This document shows positions 8,801 to 18,410 of a stretch of DNA of 64,000 bases, in pieces; position 1 is the stretch's first letter; each line of letters starts with the position of its first letter. The position numbers and the translations under genes are program-made. The notes beneath the pieces are model-generated. The model saw nothing but the letters and a program-made list of their open reading frames with translations, was not told where the DNA came from and searched no databases. The DNA is taken from contig NZ_CP125619.1 of the NCBI RefSeq assembly GCF_030053115.1, positions 1,923,001 through 1,987,000 of the forward strand, given 5' to 3'. The stretch is from Pseudomonas svalbardensis. Its GTDB lineage: Bacteria > Pseudomonadota > Gammaproteobacteria > Pseudomonadales > Pseudomonadaceae.

Positions 8801-9529
8801 ATGAGCCAGATCACTGTTCGTTCCGTCGCTTATCAGATTGATGGCCAGTCGTATGAAAGCCGTCTGGCGTTCGATGCCGACCACAAAGGCCCGCGTCCCG
8901 GCCTGTTGATGGCGCCGAATTGGATGGGCGTCAGCGCCGGTGCCGAGGAAATTGCCAAGTCTGTGGCGTCCAAGGGTTATGTGGTGCTGATCGCGGACCT
9001 CTACGGCCAGTCGGTCCGTCCGCAGAACGGCGACGAGGCGGGTGCAGCCATGATGCCGCTCAAGCATGATCGGACGTTGTTGCGCAAACGCATGCAAGCA
9101 GCGTTCGATCAGTTGCAAATCCAGGACGAAGCGGAGGTCGATAGCTCGAAACTGGCGACCTTTGGTTTCTGCTTCGGCGGTTGCTGCGCGCTGGATCTGG
9201 CTCGCACCGGCGCGCCGGTGAAAGCAGCGGTGTCTTTCCACGGAACTCTGGATTCGCCGAATCCGGCGGATGCCAGGAACATCAAGGGTTCGGTGCTGGT
9301 GCTGCACGGTGCATCCGATCCATTGGTGCCGAAAGAGCAGTTGCCGGCGTTTGAAGATGAAATGAGCGCGGCGGGCGTGGATTGGCAACTGCTGAGCTAC
9401 GGCGGCGCGGTGCACTCCTTCACCGATCCGCATGCCAATGTGCCGGGCATGATGATGTATGACGCGAAGACGGCGGGGCGTGCGTTTGCGTCGATGCACA
9501 ACTTGCTGGATGAAGTGTTTAAAGGCTGA
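8801..9529 (+). CDS. Dienelactone hydrolase family protein
   Basis: A 242-residue alpha/beta hydrolase. The nucleophile elbow is GFCFGG with Cys about residue 124, the Asp is in LHGASDPLVP and the His in GAVHSFTDP, giving the Cys-Asp-His triad of dienelactone hydrolases. No catechol genes are nearby, so the true substrate is probably not a chloroaromatic dienelactone; many chromosomal members are general esterases. The start has GGGAG at a good distance. It is convergent with the pirin gene. Confidence 0.9.
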   Translation: MSQITVRSVAYQIDGQSYESRLAFDADHKGPRPGLLMAPNWMGVSAGAEEIAKSVASKGYVVLIADLYGQSVRPQNGDEAGAAMMPLKHDRTLLRKRMQAAFDQLQIQDEAEVDSSKLATFGFCFGGCCALDLARTGAPVKAAVSFHGTLDSPNPADARNIKGSVLVLHGASDPLVPKEQLPAFEDEMSAAGVDWQLLSYGGAVHSFTDPHANVPGMMMYDAKTAGRAFASMHNLLDEVFKG

Positions 9530-9557
9530 TAGCGGCTCTCGGTCCTGACACTGATCG

Positions 9558-10445
9558 TTACAGGGGGGTGGGCTCGCTTCGTCCCTTTGGCAACTCAATC
9601 CTGTCACTTTCCCCCGGCACCGTCGGCCAATCCCCGGCCGCCCAACGTCGCCGCGCTTCATCGATCAACGCCGGATCGCTCGCCACAAAATTCCAGTTGA
9701 TCCGCCGCGGCCCATCCAGCGGCGCTCCACCAAACAGCACGGCATGACAGTCGCTTTCAGCGAACAGCGTCATCTCTTCCCCAACCGGCAGCACCACCAG
9801 CGAATGCGGTTCTATCAGCTCGCCATCCAGTTGCACCTCGCCGTCCAGCACATACAACGCCCGCTCTTCATGCTCGGTTGGAATCAGCAAGGTGGTCGCC
9901 GTTTGCAGGTTCAATTCGGCATACAAGGTAGGAGAAAGCACCGGGACCGGTGATTCCAGGCAAAAGCCTGACCCGGCAATCATCCGGATCTTCACCCCCA
10001 GGTTATCGCTGACCGGCAGCGTGGCCGCCGGATGGTGACTGTAGTGTCCGGGACCGTGCTCTTTATCTTTTGGTGAGGCCAGCCAAATCTGTAAACCGTG
10101 CATCGTGAAGCCGCTGTCCTTCAACGCCTCAGGCGTGCGCTCGACGTGGGCAATCGCGCTGCCCGCCGTCATCCAGCTGACATCACCGGCCTCCACCACT
10201 TGGTCAGAACCGAGGCTGTCCTTGTGCTGGATTTTTCCTTCGAACAAGTACGTGAGGGTCGACAGACCAATGTGCGGATGCTGACGGATGTTCATGCCTT
10301 TTCCCGCCTCATAACGGGTTTCGAGCATGTGGTCGAAAAACACGAAAGGCCCGACGCTGCGGCATTTGGCTGACGGCAGTGGGCGAAGAATTGGCTGGCC
10401 TTCGACATCTTCGGCGCGGGGACGGATCACGAGCGGAGTGTTCAT
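9558..10445 (-). CDS. Pirin family protein
   Basis: A 295-residue two-domain cupin. The N-terminal cupin has the metal ligands HPHIGLSTLTYLFEG and the Glu/His of AIAHVERTPE. Bacterial pirins include quercetin 2,3-dioxygenase-like enzymes and regulators of pyruvate metabolism; which applies here is unknown. ATG at 10445 (MNTPLVIRPRAEDVEG) is chosen because the family similarity begins there. The next minus-strand gene upstream is OsmC, 61 bases away, so a shared transcript is possible. Confidence 0.88.
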   Translation of the reverse strand: MNTPLVIRPRAEDVEGQPILRPLPSAKCRSVGPFVFFDHMLETRYEAGKGMNIRQHPHIGLSTLTYLFEGKIQHKDSLGSDQVVEAGDVSWMTAGSAIAHVERTPEALKDSGFTMHGLQIWLASPKDKEHGPGHYSHHPAATLPVSDNLGVKIRMIAGSGFCLESPVPVLSPTLYAELNLQTATTLLIPTEHEERALYVLDGEVQLDGELIEPHSLVVLPVGEEMTLFAESDCHAVLFGGAPLDGPRRINWNFVASDPALIDEARRRWAAGDWPTVPGESDRIELPKGRSEPTPL

Positions 10446-10506
10446 GCTGCATTCCAGGCTGAGCGGGTAATGCGTGGAGCATAACCCGCTTGCGCAGCCC
10501 TTGCCG

Positions 10507-10923
10507 CTATTGGCTGAAGGCACCTTCAGACAGGTGCGTTTCGATGCTGACGTCGGTGGTGGTCATCAACTTGTGGACCGGGCAACGGTCGGCCACGCGG
10601 TGCAGCTCATCGCGCTGAGCGTCGGTGAGCACACCTTTGAGTGTCAGTTTGACGTGGAGGGCATATTTACCTTTCTGCTCTTCACTGTTGTCACGTTTGA
10701 CTTCGACCGTGATACCGGTCAACGGGATGTCTTTCTTCTTCGCGTACATCTTCAGGGTCAGGGCCTTGCAGGCACCCAGGGCCGCGTCGAAGTAATCGTG
10801 TGGCTCGGGCGCCGAGCCTTCGCCGCCGGCGAGTGTCGGTACGTCGGCAAAGAGTTCATGGTCATCGATCTGTACGCTGTGACGAAAACCTTCGGTGGAG
10901 ACGGTGTTGACGGTGACAGTCAT
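10507..10923 (-). CDS. OsmC family peroxiredoxin-like protein
   Basis: 138 aa. The two redox Cys of OsmC/Ohr proteins are present in LGACKALTLKMYAKK (Cys about residue 53) and DRCPVHKLM (Cys about residue 118). Such proteins reduce organic hydroperoxides with thiols. ATG at 10923 (MTVTVNTVSTEGF) is the family start; an ATG six codons upstream is less likely. The 252-base gap up to the chemoreceptor gene on the other strand should carry divergent promoters. Confidence 0.88.
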   Translation of the reverse strand: MTVTVNTVSTEGFRHSVQIDDHELFADVPTLAGGEGSAPEPHDYFDAALGACKALTLKMYAKKKDIPLTGITVEVKRDNSEEQKGKYALHVKLTLKGVLTDAQRDELHRVADRCPVHKLMTTTDVSIETHLSEGAFSQ

Positions 10924-11091
10924 GGGAAACCTCGTAGGCAACAGGAAAAGTCATTCGGTCAAAAAAGACCTTGAAGTTATAGAGCACTCCTCCTGTTACG
11001 CGTTCCACTTTCTTGCGTGCCCATTCCCGAGCGCTGAATCGTTACCGCCCGTCGATCGAAGTAGTTGGGCGTTTTGATATCACGTTTTCGT

Positions 11092-11120
11092 CTTACGCAA
11101 AATTTCCCCGGGCCGATACC
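11092..11120 (+). promoter_or_regulatory. Possible FliA (sigma-28) promoter of the chemoreceptor gene
   Basis: GCCGATA at 11112-11118 matches the -10 of flagellar sigma-28 promoters (GCCGATAA), 58 bases before the chemoreceptor start. The expected TAAA-type -35 around 11093 is poor (TTACGCAA). The call therefore rests on the -10 box and on the class of gene. Confidence 0.35.
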
Positions 11121-11175
11121 TTCTAAAGCAACCCGCTGCAGGGTTGATGCAGCGCTTATGGAAGGAACCAGAGCA

Positions 11176-12801
11176 ATGAGTATCAGAAGTCTCAATATTG
11201 CGCCGCGCGCGGGCCTGGGTTTTGGCCTGCTGGCGTTGATGGTGTTTGGATTGGGGGCGTTCGCCCTGCTGCAAATGTCGAAAATGCGCGCGCAGTCCGA
11301 TCAGGTCGATGACAACTGGCTGCCCAGTGTGATGGCGGTCGGGGAGATGAATCAGGACATGCTGCGGCTGCGGGCATTGACCATGCGCCTGCTGATCAAT
11401 CGGGACCCGCAGGCGCTGGCGCAAAACGTCAGCAAACTCGACGAGCTCAAAGGCGTCCTGGGTGAGCCTCAGCAGTGGTATGACGCGCTGATCGTGCTGC
11501 CCGAAGAGCGTGTGCTGTTCGACCGCTTCAAAGTCTCGGAGCAACACTACCTGCAGTTTCAGACGCAGGTGATGACGCTGTCTGCTCAGGGACGGGTGGA
11601 AGAGGCGGCCGCCATCCTCAATGGCGAGATGAGTCCGTTGGCCGATGAAATCGCCGCCACCCTCAAGGCATTGGTCGAACTGAACAAACACAACGCTAAC
11701 CTGGCGACGGAGGCGGGGCGCCAGGTGTTCAGCCATTCGCGGGTCTGGGTCGGGGTGATGATTGGCCTGACGGCGCTGATGACCATCGGCCTGGCGCTGC
11801 TGCTGACCCGCAGCATCGTCGTGCCGCTTTCTCAATCGTTGAAGGTGGCTGAAGGGGTGGCTGGCGGCGATCTCACCGGTGATATCAGCATCACCGGCAA
11901 GGACGAGCCGGCGCGGCTGTTGCACGCGCTCAAAAGCATGCAGGGGAGTTTGCGCGAAACCCTGCGGCGTATCTCCGACTCATCCAGCCAATTGGCCTCG
12001 GCCTCGGAAGAACTCAGTTGTGTGACCGAAGAGGCCACCCGGGGCCTGCATCAGCAGAGCCTGGAAATCGACCAGGCCGCCACGGCGGTGAATCAGATGA
12101 CCGCTGCGGTGGAGGAGGTTGCGAGCAATGCGGTGGCCACGTCCGAAGCGTCTCGGGAATCCGACCGGATCGCCCAGCACGGTCGCGAGCAGGTGCATCA
12201 GACCGTGTTGTCCATCGAATCCCTGGCCGACGATGTCACGGCCAATGCGACCCAGGTCGAGGACCTGGCGCAGAAAGTTTATGGCATCAGCAAAGTCCTG
12301 GATGTGATTCGTTCGATTGCCGAGCAGACGAACTTGCTGGCCCTGAACGCGGCCATCGAAGCAGCGCGGGCCGGGAGTGCCGGGCGCGGGTTTGCGGTGG
12401 TGGCCGATGAAGTGCGAGCGCTGGCGCACCGGACGCAGCAATCGACCCAGGAAATCGAGCAGATGATTACTGGCATCCAGCAAGGCACCGATGCTGCGGT
12501 CAGCTCGATGCAGCAGAGCAACACGCGCGCGCGTTCGACCCTGGAAGTGGCGAAAGCCGCCGGCACGGCGCTGGAGGAAATCGCCACGGCGTTTACCCTG
12601 ATCAATGAACGCAACCTGGTGATTGCCAGCGCCTCAGAGGAGCAAGCGGCTGTCGCGCGAGAGGTGGATCGCAACCTGATGAACATTCGCGATCTGGCAT
12701 TGCAGACGTCGGCCGGGGCCAATCAAACCAGTGCCGCAAGCCAGGAGCTGTCTCGGTTGGCGGTCGATCTGAATACGATGGTGGCGCGGTTTTCGGTCTG
12801 A
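11176..12801 (+). CDS. Methyl-accepting chemotaxis protein
   Basis: 541 aa. TM1 is at about residues 10-32, followed by a four-helix-bundle periplasmic sensor domain (about 33-187), TM2 (about 188-210), HAMP (about 211-265) and a long cytoplasmic signalling coiled coil. The hairpin tip [20 protein letters not shown] is at about residue 380-399. Directly after it the usual E-Q of AGEQGRGF is replaced by S-A ([16 protein letters not shown]), a small departure in a very conserved stretch. The ligand is unknown. The start follows GGAA at 11163. It is monocistronic, with a possible FliA promoter. Nothing is seen in the 169 bases before the next gene. Confidence 0.95.
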   Translation: MSIRSLNIAPRAGLGFGLLALMVFGLGAFALLQMSKMRAQSDQVDDNWLPSVMAVGEMNQDMLRLRALTMRLLINRDPQALAQNVSKLDELKGVLGEPQQWYDALIVLPEERVLFDRFKVSEQHYLQFQTQVMTLSAQGRVEEAAAILNGEMSPLADEIAATLKALVELNKHNANLATEAGRQVFSHSRVWVGVMIGLTALMTIGLALLLTRSIVVPLSQSLKVAEGVAGGDLTGDISITGKDEPARLLHALKSMQGSLRETLRRISDSSSQLASASEELSCVTEEATRGLHQQSLEIDQAATAVNQMTAAVEEVASNAVATSEASRESDRIAQHGREQVHQTVLSIESLADDVTANATQVEDLAQKVYGISKVLDVIRSIAEQTNLLALNAAIEAARAGSAGRGFAVVADEVRALAHRTQQSTQEIEQMITGIQQGTDAAVSSMQQSNTRARSTLEVAKAAGTALEEIATAFTLINERNLVIASASEEQAAVAREVDRNLMNIRDLALQTSAGANQTSAASQELSRLAVDLNTMVARFSV

Positions 12802-12970
12802 ACGCCGAGCGGATTTGTCGTTCCTGCGACGCTACCGGCTGGCTGTGCAAGGTTGCGGGTGGCGCCATCCCGGCCTATGGTCCAAGCGATGCTTTGCCTG
12901 CGACTGGCGCGCGATGACTCGCCGCCGGTTGCTGTCCATCCAGTGCTGATTTGCGTAGCGAGGTGACGAC

Positions 12971-14347
12971 ATGCCCACCGACTCCCGACCCGCCGTACTC
13001 GAACTGATCGGCAATACGCCGCTGGTGCGCGTCAGCCGTTTCGATACCGGCCCGTGCACGCTGTTCCTCAAACTCGAATCGCAGAACCCCGGCGGTTCGA
13101 TCAAAGATCGCATCGGCCTGGCGATGATCGACGCCGCCGAGCGCGATGGCCGCTTGCGTCCCGGCGGCACCATCGTTGAGGCGACCGCCGGCAACACCGG
13201 CCTTGGCCTGGCCCTGGTCGGCCGTGCCAAGGGTTACCGAGTGGTGTTGGTGGTGCCGGACAAGATGTCCACCGAGAAGGTTTTGCACCTCAAGGCGATG
13301 GGCGCCGAGGTGCACATTACCCGCTCCGACGTCGGCAAGGGCCATCCCGATTACTACCAGGACGTTGCGGCGCGGCTGGCGCTGGAAATTCCCGACGCTT
13401 TCTTCGCCGATCAATTCAACAACCCGGCCAACCCGCTGGCCCACGAATGCAGCACCGCGCCGGAGATCTGGGCGCAGACTCAGCATGATCTGGACGCCAT
13501 CGTCGTCGGCGTTGGCTCGGCCGGTACGCTGACCGGGCTGACCCGTTTCTTTCGCCGCGTGCAGCCGGAATTGGTCATGGTGCTGGCCGATCCGGTCGGC
13601 TCGGTGATGGCCGAATACAGCCGCAGCGGCACCATGAGCACGCCCGGCTCCTGGGCGGTGGAGGGCATCGGCGAGGACTTCATTCCGTCGATTGCCGACC
13701 TGTCCAGCGTGCGCCACGCGTATTCGATCAGCGATGAGGAAAGCTTCGATCATGCCCGCCAACTGCTGCGCGCCGAAGGCATTCTCGGCGGTTCCTCGAC
13801 GGGCACACTGCTGGCGGCGGCGCTGCGTTACTGCCGCGAGCAAACCGAGCCGAAGCGGGTCGTCAGCTTCGTCTGCGACACCGGCACACGCTACCTGTCA
13901 AAGGTCTATAACGACCAGTGGATGAACGATCAGGGCCTGCTGCAGTACAAACATTACGGCGATCTGCGCGACCTGATCTCACGGCGCTTTGAGGATGGCC
14001 GGGTGATCAGCGTGGGCCCGGACGATACGCTGCTCACCGCGTTCCAGCGCATGCGCCTGGCTGATGTGTCGCAACTGCCGGTGCTGGAGGGCGGGCAGCG
14101 GCTGGTCGGCGTGATCGACGAGTCCGACATTCTGCTTGGCATGCAAGAAGATGCTTCGCACTTTCGCGCGAGCGTGGCCAGCGCGATGACCGATCAGCTG
14201 CAAACCCTGCCTCCAAGCGCCAGTCTGGCGGAACTACGGGCGGAGCTCGACCGTGGGCTGGTGGCGATCATCGCCGACGCTTCGGGCTTCTACGGCTTGA
14301 TTACTCGAGTCGACATGCTCATTCACCTACGGAGATCGCTTACATGA
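12971..14347 (+). CDS. cbs: Cystathionine beta-synthase
   Basis: A 458-aa PLP enzyme that condenses homocysteine with serine to cystathionine. The N-terminal catalytic domain shows IGNTPLVRV, the PLP lysine in NPGGSIKDR (Lys45) and TAGNTGLGLAL, and the phosphate loop GGSSTGTLLA. Two C-terminal CBS modules (about 336-395 and 398-455) give the domain plan of full-length CBS and distinguish it from cysteine synthase. The start follows GAGGTGAC. Its stop overlaps the start of the next gene (ATGA), giving a translationally coupled reverse-transsulfuration pair. Confidence 0.93.
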   Translation: MPTDSRPAVLELIGNTPLVRVSRFDTGPCTLFLKLESQNPGGSIKDRIGLAMIDAAERDGRLRPGGTIVEATAGNTGLGLALVGRAKGYRVVLVVPDKMSTEKVLHLKAMGAEVHITRSDVGKGHPDYYQDVAARLALEIPDAFFADQFNNPANPLAHECSTAPEIWAQTQHDLDAIVVGVGSAGTLTGLTRFFRRVQPELVMVLADPVGSVMAEYSRSGTMSTPGSWAVEGIGEDFIPSIADLSSVRHAYSISDEESFDHARQLLRAEGILGGSSTGTLLAAALRYCREQTEPKRVVSFVCDTGTRYLSKVYNDQWMNDQGLLQYKHYGDLRDLISRRFEDGRVISVGPDDTLLTAFQRMRLADVSQLPVLEGGQRLVGVIDESDILLGMQEDASHFRASVASAMTDQLQTLPPSASLAELRAELDRGLVAIIADASGFYGLITRVDMLIHLRRSLT

Positions 14348-15522
14348 GTCAACACGATGAAAACGCTGTGCCACGCGCCTTCGCCACCCGTGTGATCCAT
14401 GCCGGGCAAACGCCCGACCCTTCCACCGGCGCGCTGATGCCGCCGATTTATGCCAACTCCACCTATTTGCAGCAGAGCCCCGGAGTGCACAAAGGCTTCG
14501 ACTACGGGCGCTCGCACAACCCGACGCGCTTTGCGCTGGAGCGTTGCGTTGCGGACCTTGAAGGCGGCACCCAGGCCTTCGCGTTCGCCTCCGGGCTGGC
14601 GACGATTTCCACCGTGCTCGAATTGCTCGATGCTGATTCGCACATCGTCTCTGGCAATGACCTGTACGGCGGTACTTTCCGCCTGTTCGATAAAGTGCGC
14701 CGGCGCAGCGCCGGGCATCGCTTCAGCTTCGTCGACCTGACTGATGTGTCGGCCTTCGAAGCGGCGCTGCAGGACGACACGCGGATGGTCATGGTCGAGA
14801 CGCCGAGCAATCCTTTGCTGCGCCTCACTGACCTCGTTGCCATCGCCCGCATCTGCCGCCAGCGAGGCATCATTTGTGTGGCCGACAACACCTTTGCCAG
14901 CCCATGGATACAGCGCCCGCTGGAGCTGGGCTTCGACATCGTGCTGCACTCGACCACCAAATACCTGAACGGCCACTCCGATGTGATCGGCGGCATCGCG
15001 GTGGTCGGACAAAACGCAGACCTGGCGGAGCGTCTGGGCTTCCTGCAGAACGCGGTGGGCGCGATCGCCGGGCCTTTCGACGCTTTCCTCACCCTGCGCG
15101 GCGTTAAGACCCTGGCGCTGCGCATGGAACGCCACTGCAACAACGCGCTGGACCTGGCGCAATGGCTGGAGCGTCAACCGCAGGTGGCGCGCGTCTATTA
15201 TCCGGGGCTGCCGTCGCACCCGCAGCATGAACTGGCGCAGCGGCAGATGCGCGGTTTCGGCGGGATGATATCCCTCGACCTGAACACCGACCTGGCCGGT
15301 GCCACGCGTTTCCTCGAGAGTGTACGGATCTTTGCCTTGGCCGAGAGCCTGGGCGGTGTGGAAAGCCTGATCGAGCACCCGGCGATCATGACCCACGCCA
15401 GCATCCCCGCGGATACTCGTGCGCAACTCGGCATCGGTGATGCGTTGGTGCGGTTGTCCGTGGGGGTCGAGGATGTCGAAGACCTGCGCGCCGACCTGGC
15501 ACAGGCGCTGGCGCGGATCTGA
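14344..15522 (+). CDS. Cystathionine gamma-lyase / gamma-synthase family enzyme
   Basis: 392 aa, Cys/Met metabolism PLP family. Key segments are TRVIHAGQTPDPSTGA, YGRSHNPTRFALE, the PLP-binding DNTFASP and the lysine in HSTTKYLNGHSD (Lys206), and SLGGVESLIEHPAIMTHA. Sequence alone separates gamma-lyase from gamma-synthase poorly. Coupling to cystathionine beta-synthase argues for gamma-lyase, which splits cystathionine to cysteine, 2-oxobutyrate and ammonia. Together the pair would let the cell make cysteine from methionine. A terminator follows. Confidence 0.9.
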   Translation: MSQHDENAVPRAFATRVIHAGQTPDPSTGALMPPIYANSTYLQQSPGVHKGFDYGRSHNPTRFALERCVADLEGGTQAFAFASGLATISTVLELLDADSHIVSGNDLYGGTFRLFDKVRRRSAGHRFSFVDLTDVSAFEAALQDDTRMVMVETPSNPLLRLTDLVAIARICRQRGIICVADNTFASPWIQRPLELGFDIVLHSTTKYLNGHSDVIGGIAVVGQNADLAERLGFLQNAVGAIAGPFDAFLTLRGVKTLALRMERHCNNALDLAQWLERQPQVARVYYPGLPSHPQHELAQRQMRGFGGMISLDLNTDLAGATRFLESVRIFALAESLGGVESLIEHPAIMTHASIPADTRAQLGIGDALVRLSVGVEDVEDLRADLAQALARI

Positions 15523-15534
15523 ATTTCAGCAGGC

Positions 15535-15573
15535 AAAAAAAATCCGGAACCCTTATCGGATTCCGGATTTTTG
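15535..15573. terminator. Bidirectional terminator between cystathionine lyase and DUF3108 genes
   Basis: A 9-bp perfect stem (15541-15549 with 15561-15569) has an A tract on its left and a T tract on its right, between convergent genes. Confidence 0.9.
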
Positions 15574-15585
15574 TGTCGGGCCGGA

Positions 15586-16299
15586 TCAGTTGCCTTTGAC
15601 AGCCTTGCCGTTGACCGTACCGTCGAGGAGCATGATGTTGTACTCCTTGCCGTCGGTTTCAACCTGTTGCAGACGAACCAGCAGGTAATCCCAGTCTTTG
15701 GCGAACCACAGGACGGTGATGCGCTTGCTTTGTGTCGGGTCGCGCACGCGCTCGACCTTGATTGCTTCGATCTGGCCAGCTTTGGTGTCGACCTTTTCCG
15801 AACCCAGCACGCGGAAATCATAGGTATCGACTTCACCATCGTCGACGACTTGATAGCTCATGCTTTTCTTGCCAGCGGCCACGTCGTGCTGCAGGGCGAG
15901 CTGATAAGTGGATTTGTCGACCATGCCGCGGTTGAGCGGGATCTTGACCGGGTCACCGCGATCGGTGCCGGTGACCATTTTGTTGGTCCAGTCAAAATCC
16001 AGGTCAGCCTTCTTGGCTTTGCCCAGGCCGCCACGTTCGAAGTGGTAGGACTGCGGCAGCAGGGTGTCCTTGTCCAGGGTCAGGGTGCTTTCTTCGGTCA
16101 GGCTGGCGATCATCATCGAGGCCTTGAAGCTGAGCTTCCAGGCGCCGTTGGCTTGCTTGGTCAGGCTGCGTTCAGCGGTGCCGCTCATGGGCAACTGCTT
16201 CCAGTCAGCGGTGTAGCTGGCGGAGAAAGGTTGAAGTTCTGCAGCCTGCGCAAATGGCAGTGCGAGCAGAGCGCAAGCGAAGAGCAGGGCGCGACGCAT
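15586..16299 (-). CDS. DUF3108 domain periplasmic protein
   Basis: 237 aa with a clear Sec signal peptide (MRRALLFACALLALPFAQAAE, cleavage near residue 19-20). The mature part is a predicted beta-rich DUF3108 domain, for example YTADWKQLPMSGTAERSLT and YDFRVLGSEKVDTKAG. The role is unknown; the family is found in the periplasm beside purN in pseudomonads. The start has a strong AGGAG. It is 8 bases downstream of purN, so it is the last gene of a purM-purN-DUF3108 transcript. Confidence 0.85.
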   Translation of the reverse strand: MRRALLFACALLALPFAQAAELQPFSASYTADWKQLPMSGTAERSLTKQANGAWKLSFKASMMIASLTEESTLTLDKDTLLPQSYHFERGGLGKAKKADLDFDWTNKMVTGTDRGDPVKIPLNRGMVDKSTYQLALQHDVAAGKKSMSYQVVDDGEVDTYDFRVLGSEKVDTKAGQIEAIKVERVRDPTQSKRITVLWFAKDWDYLLVRLQQVETDGKEYNIMLLDGTVNGKAVKGN

Positions 16300-16307
16300 A
16301 AAATCTC

Positions 16308-16970
16308 CTAGGTTCGAATCAAGTGGCCGCTGGCCGCGAGTAACTTTCCATCCAGTAAAGCACCTTGCTCGCCGAGTGATAAACGACCTTCGGCAAACCA
16401 GCGTACAGCCAACGGGTAGATCAGGTGTTCCTGGGTATGGACTCGCTGCGCCAGACTCTGCGGCGAATCGTGCAACTCTACCGGTATTACTGCCTGTACG
16501 ACCAGTGGTCCGCCATCGAGTTCCTCGGTGACGAAGTGCACTGAGCAGCCGTGCTCGGTGTCGCCGGCCTCCAGCGCGCGCTGATGCGTGTGTAACCCTT
16601 TGTATTTGGGTAGCAGCGAGGGATGGATGTTGAGCAGGCGACCCGCGTAGTGGCGCACGAAGTCAGCGCTGAGAATGCGCATGAAGCCGGCCAGTACCAC
16701 GAGTTTGGGGTTGAACGCGTCGATCTGTTCGATCAGCGCGGCATCGAAGGCCTCGCGGCCTTCGAAAGCCTTGTGATCCAGGGTGCGGGTGTCGATACCC
16801 GCGTCCCTGGCGCGTTGCAGGCCGTAGGCGTCGGCGCGGTTGGAAATCACCGCAGCGATGCGGGCCGGGCTGTCGCCGGTCCGCGTGCTGTCGATCAAGG
16901 CCTGCAAGTTACTGCCGGTGCCGGACAACAGCACCACCACATCACAGGTCTGGGACATCCGCTCTTGCAT
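16308..16970 (-). CDS. purN: Phosphoribosylglycinamide formyltransferase
   Basis: 220 aa. It transfers a formyl group from 10-formyl-THF to GAR, step 3 of purine synthesis. Visible are VVVLLSGTGSNLQALID, VISNRADAYGL, VLAGFMRILS and the catalytic NIHPSLLPKYKGLHTH with HFVTEELDGGPLV. The start at 16970 overlaps the purM TGA (ATGA) and has an AAGG upstream; an ATG four codons later (MSQTCDVVVL) is the alternative. It is coupled to purM. Confidence 0.95.
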   Translation of the reverse strand: MQERMSQTCDVVVLLSGTGSNLQALIDSTRTGDSPARIAAVISNRADAYGLQRARDAGIDTRTLDHKAFEGREAFDAALIEQIDAFNPKLVVLAGFMRILSADFVRHYAGRLLNIHPSLLPKYKGLHTHQRALEAGDTEHGCSVHFVTEELDGGPLVVQAVIPVELHDSPQSLAQRVHTQEHLIYPLAVRWFAEGRLSLGEQGALLDGKLLAASGHLIRT

Positions 16971-18028
16971 CAGTGTGCCTTGAGGTTCTTCAGTTCAACC
17001 GAGGCCGCGCCTTCGGCAGCGGTGGAGATCTGACCGATGACCCAAGGCTGCTCGCCGGCTTCACGCAGGACGTTCAGCGCGGTTTCTACGTGCTCTTGAG
17101 CGACGCAGATGACCATGCCGACGCCGCAGTTCAACACGCGGTGCATTTCGTTTTCGTCGACGTTGCCTTTCTCTTGCAGCCAGTCGAACACGGCAGGTCG
17201 GGTCCAGCTCGCGACGTCAACCACGGCTTGTGCGCCTTTTGGCAGAACGCGCGGGATGTTGTCCAGCAGGCCACCACCGGTGATGTGGGCCATGGCTTTG
17301 ACCGCGCCGGTTTCCTTGATCAGCTTGAGCAGCGGCTTCACGTAGATACGGGTCGGGGCCATCAACAGGTCGGTCAGCGGTTGGCCGTCGAGCTGGATGT
17401 TCTCGATGTCGGCACCGGACACTTCGATGATCTTGCGGATCAGCGAGTAGCCGTTGGAGTGCGGGCCGGAAGACGGCAGGGCGAGCAGGGCATCGCCGGC
17501 AGCGACTTTGGAACCGTCGATGATTTCGGATTTTTCCACGACGCCGACGCAGAAGCCGGCCAGGTCGTAGTCTTCGCCTTCGTACATGCCAGGCATTTCA
17601 GCGGTTTCGCCGCCAACCAGGGAGCAGCCGGACAATTCACAGCCAGCGCCAATGCCGGTCACGACTTGTGTCGCGGTTTCGACGTTGAGTTTGCCGGTAG
17701 CGTAGTAGTCGAGGAAGAACAGCGGCTCGGCGCCGCAGACCACCAGGTCGTTCACGCACATGGCAACCAGGTCGATGCCGATGCTGTCGTGCTTGTTCAG
17801 GTTCAGTGCCAGGCGCAGCTTGGTGCCGACGCCGTCAGTGCCGGAAACCAGTACTGGCTGCTTGTAGCCGGCCGGGATTTCGCAGAGGGCGCCGAAACCG
17901 CCCAGGCCGCCCATGACTTCCGGGCGCGCAGTGCGCTTGGCGACGCTCTTGATGCGTTCGACCAATGCTTCACCGGCGTCGATGTCTACACCGGCGTCCT
18001 TGTAGCTCAGGGAGGGTTGCTTGCTCAT
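16970..18028 (-). CDS. purM: Phosphoribosylformylglycinamidine cyclo-ligase
   Basis: 352 aa, AIR synthetase, step 5 of purine synthesis. The start [19 protein letters not shown] is the family start. The ATP-binding core shows [43 protein letters not shown] and [16 protein letters not shown]. The ORF runs 18 codons further upstream but without similarity. It is the first gene of purM-purN-DUF3108. Confidence 0.97.
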   Translation of the reverse strand: MSKQPSLSYKDAGVDIDAGEALVERIKSVAKRTARPEVMGGLGGFGALCEIPAGYKQPVLVSGTDGVGTKLRLALNLNKHDSIGIDLVAMCVNDLVVCGAEPLFFLDYYATGKLNVETATQVVTGIGAGCELSGCSLVGGETAEMPGMYEGEDYDLAGFCVGVVEKSEIIDGSKVAAGDALLALPSSGPHSNGYSLIRKIIEVSGADIENIQLDGQPLTDLLMAPTRIYVKPLLKLIKETGAVKAMAHITGGGLLDNIPRVLPKGAQAVVDVASWTRPAVFDWLQEKGNVDENEMHRVLNCGVGMVICVAQEHVETALNVLREAGEQPWVIGQISTAAEGAASVELKNLKAH

Positions 18029-18410
18029 GATCCAGGCCTTTAGGGGGGATTCAGGGGTAACGACCGAGTCCAGTGGGACCACCGAAACTGACGAAGGCGA
18101 TTGCCATCCGCGAATTTCAGGGTGCCCGGCTGTTGCCGGTCTGCGAAGGCGCGCGATTTTATCAGGCTTGAGGGGCAGCGGCCATCCTCAGGCCGACGGC
18201 AGGGGCATATCAGCTTAAAAAAACCTTCATTGCCCGTGTTGGTCGCCTCCTTCATGGCTGTATAAGGTATCGCTATTAACCGTCTATCGTTATGACAGTG
18301 CAAAAACTTGCCGGGGTCGGGTGAATGTTTTGCTTGGGGGCGTGGTCACAGCCTTGCTCAATCCGGTTCACGCGGCCTGTTCCAGCCGCTCTTGTCGTCA
18401 GGAATCCTCC
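18029..18410. other. Divergent intergenic region between purM and the DUF2066 gene
   Basis: 382 bases without a gene. On the minus strand GATAAAAT near 18160-18170 could be a -10 for purM. On plus, TGTATAAGGTAT around 18260 could serve the DUF2066 gene. No hairpin, repeat or recognised operator was seen. Confidence 0.5.
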
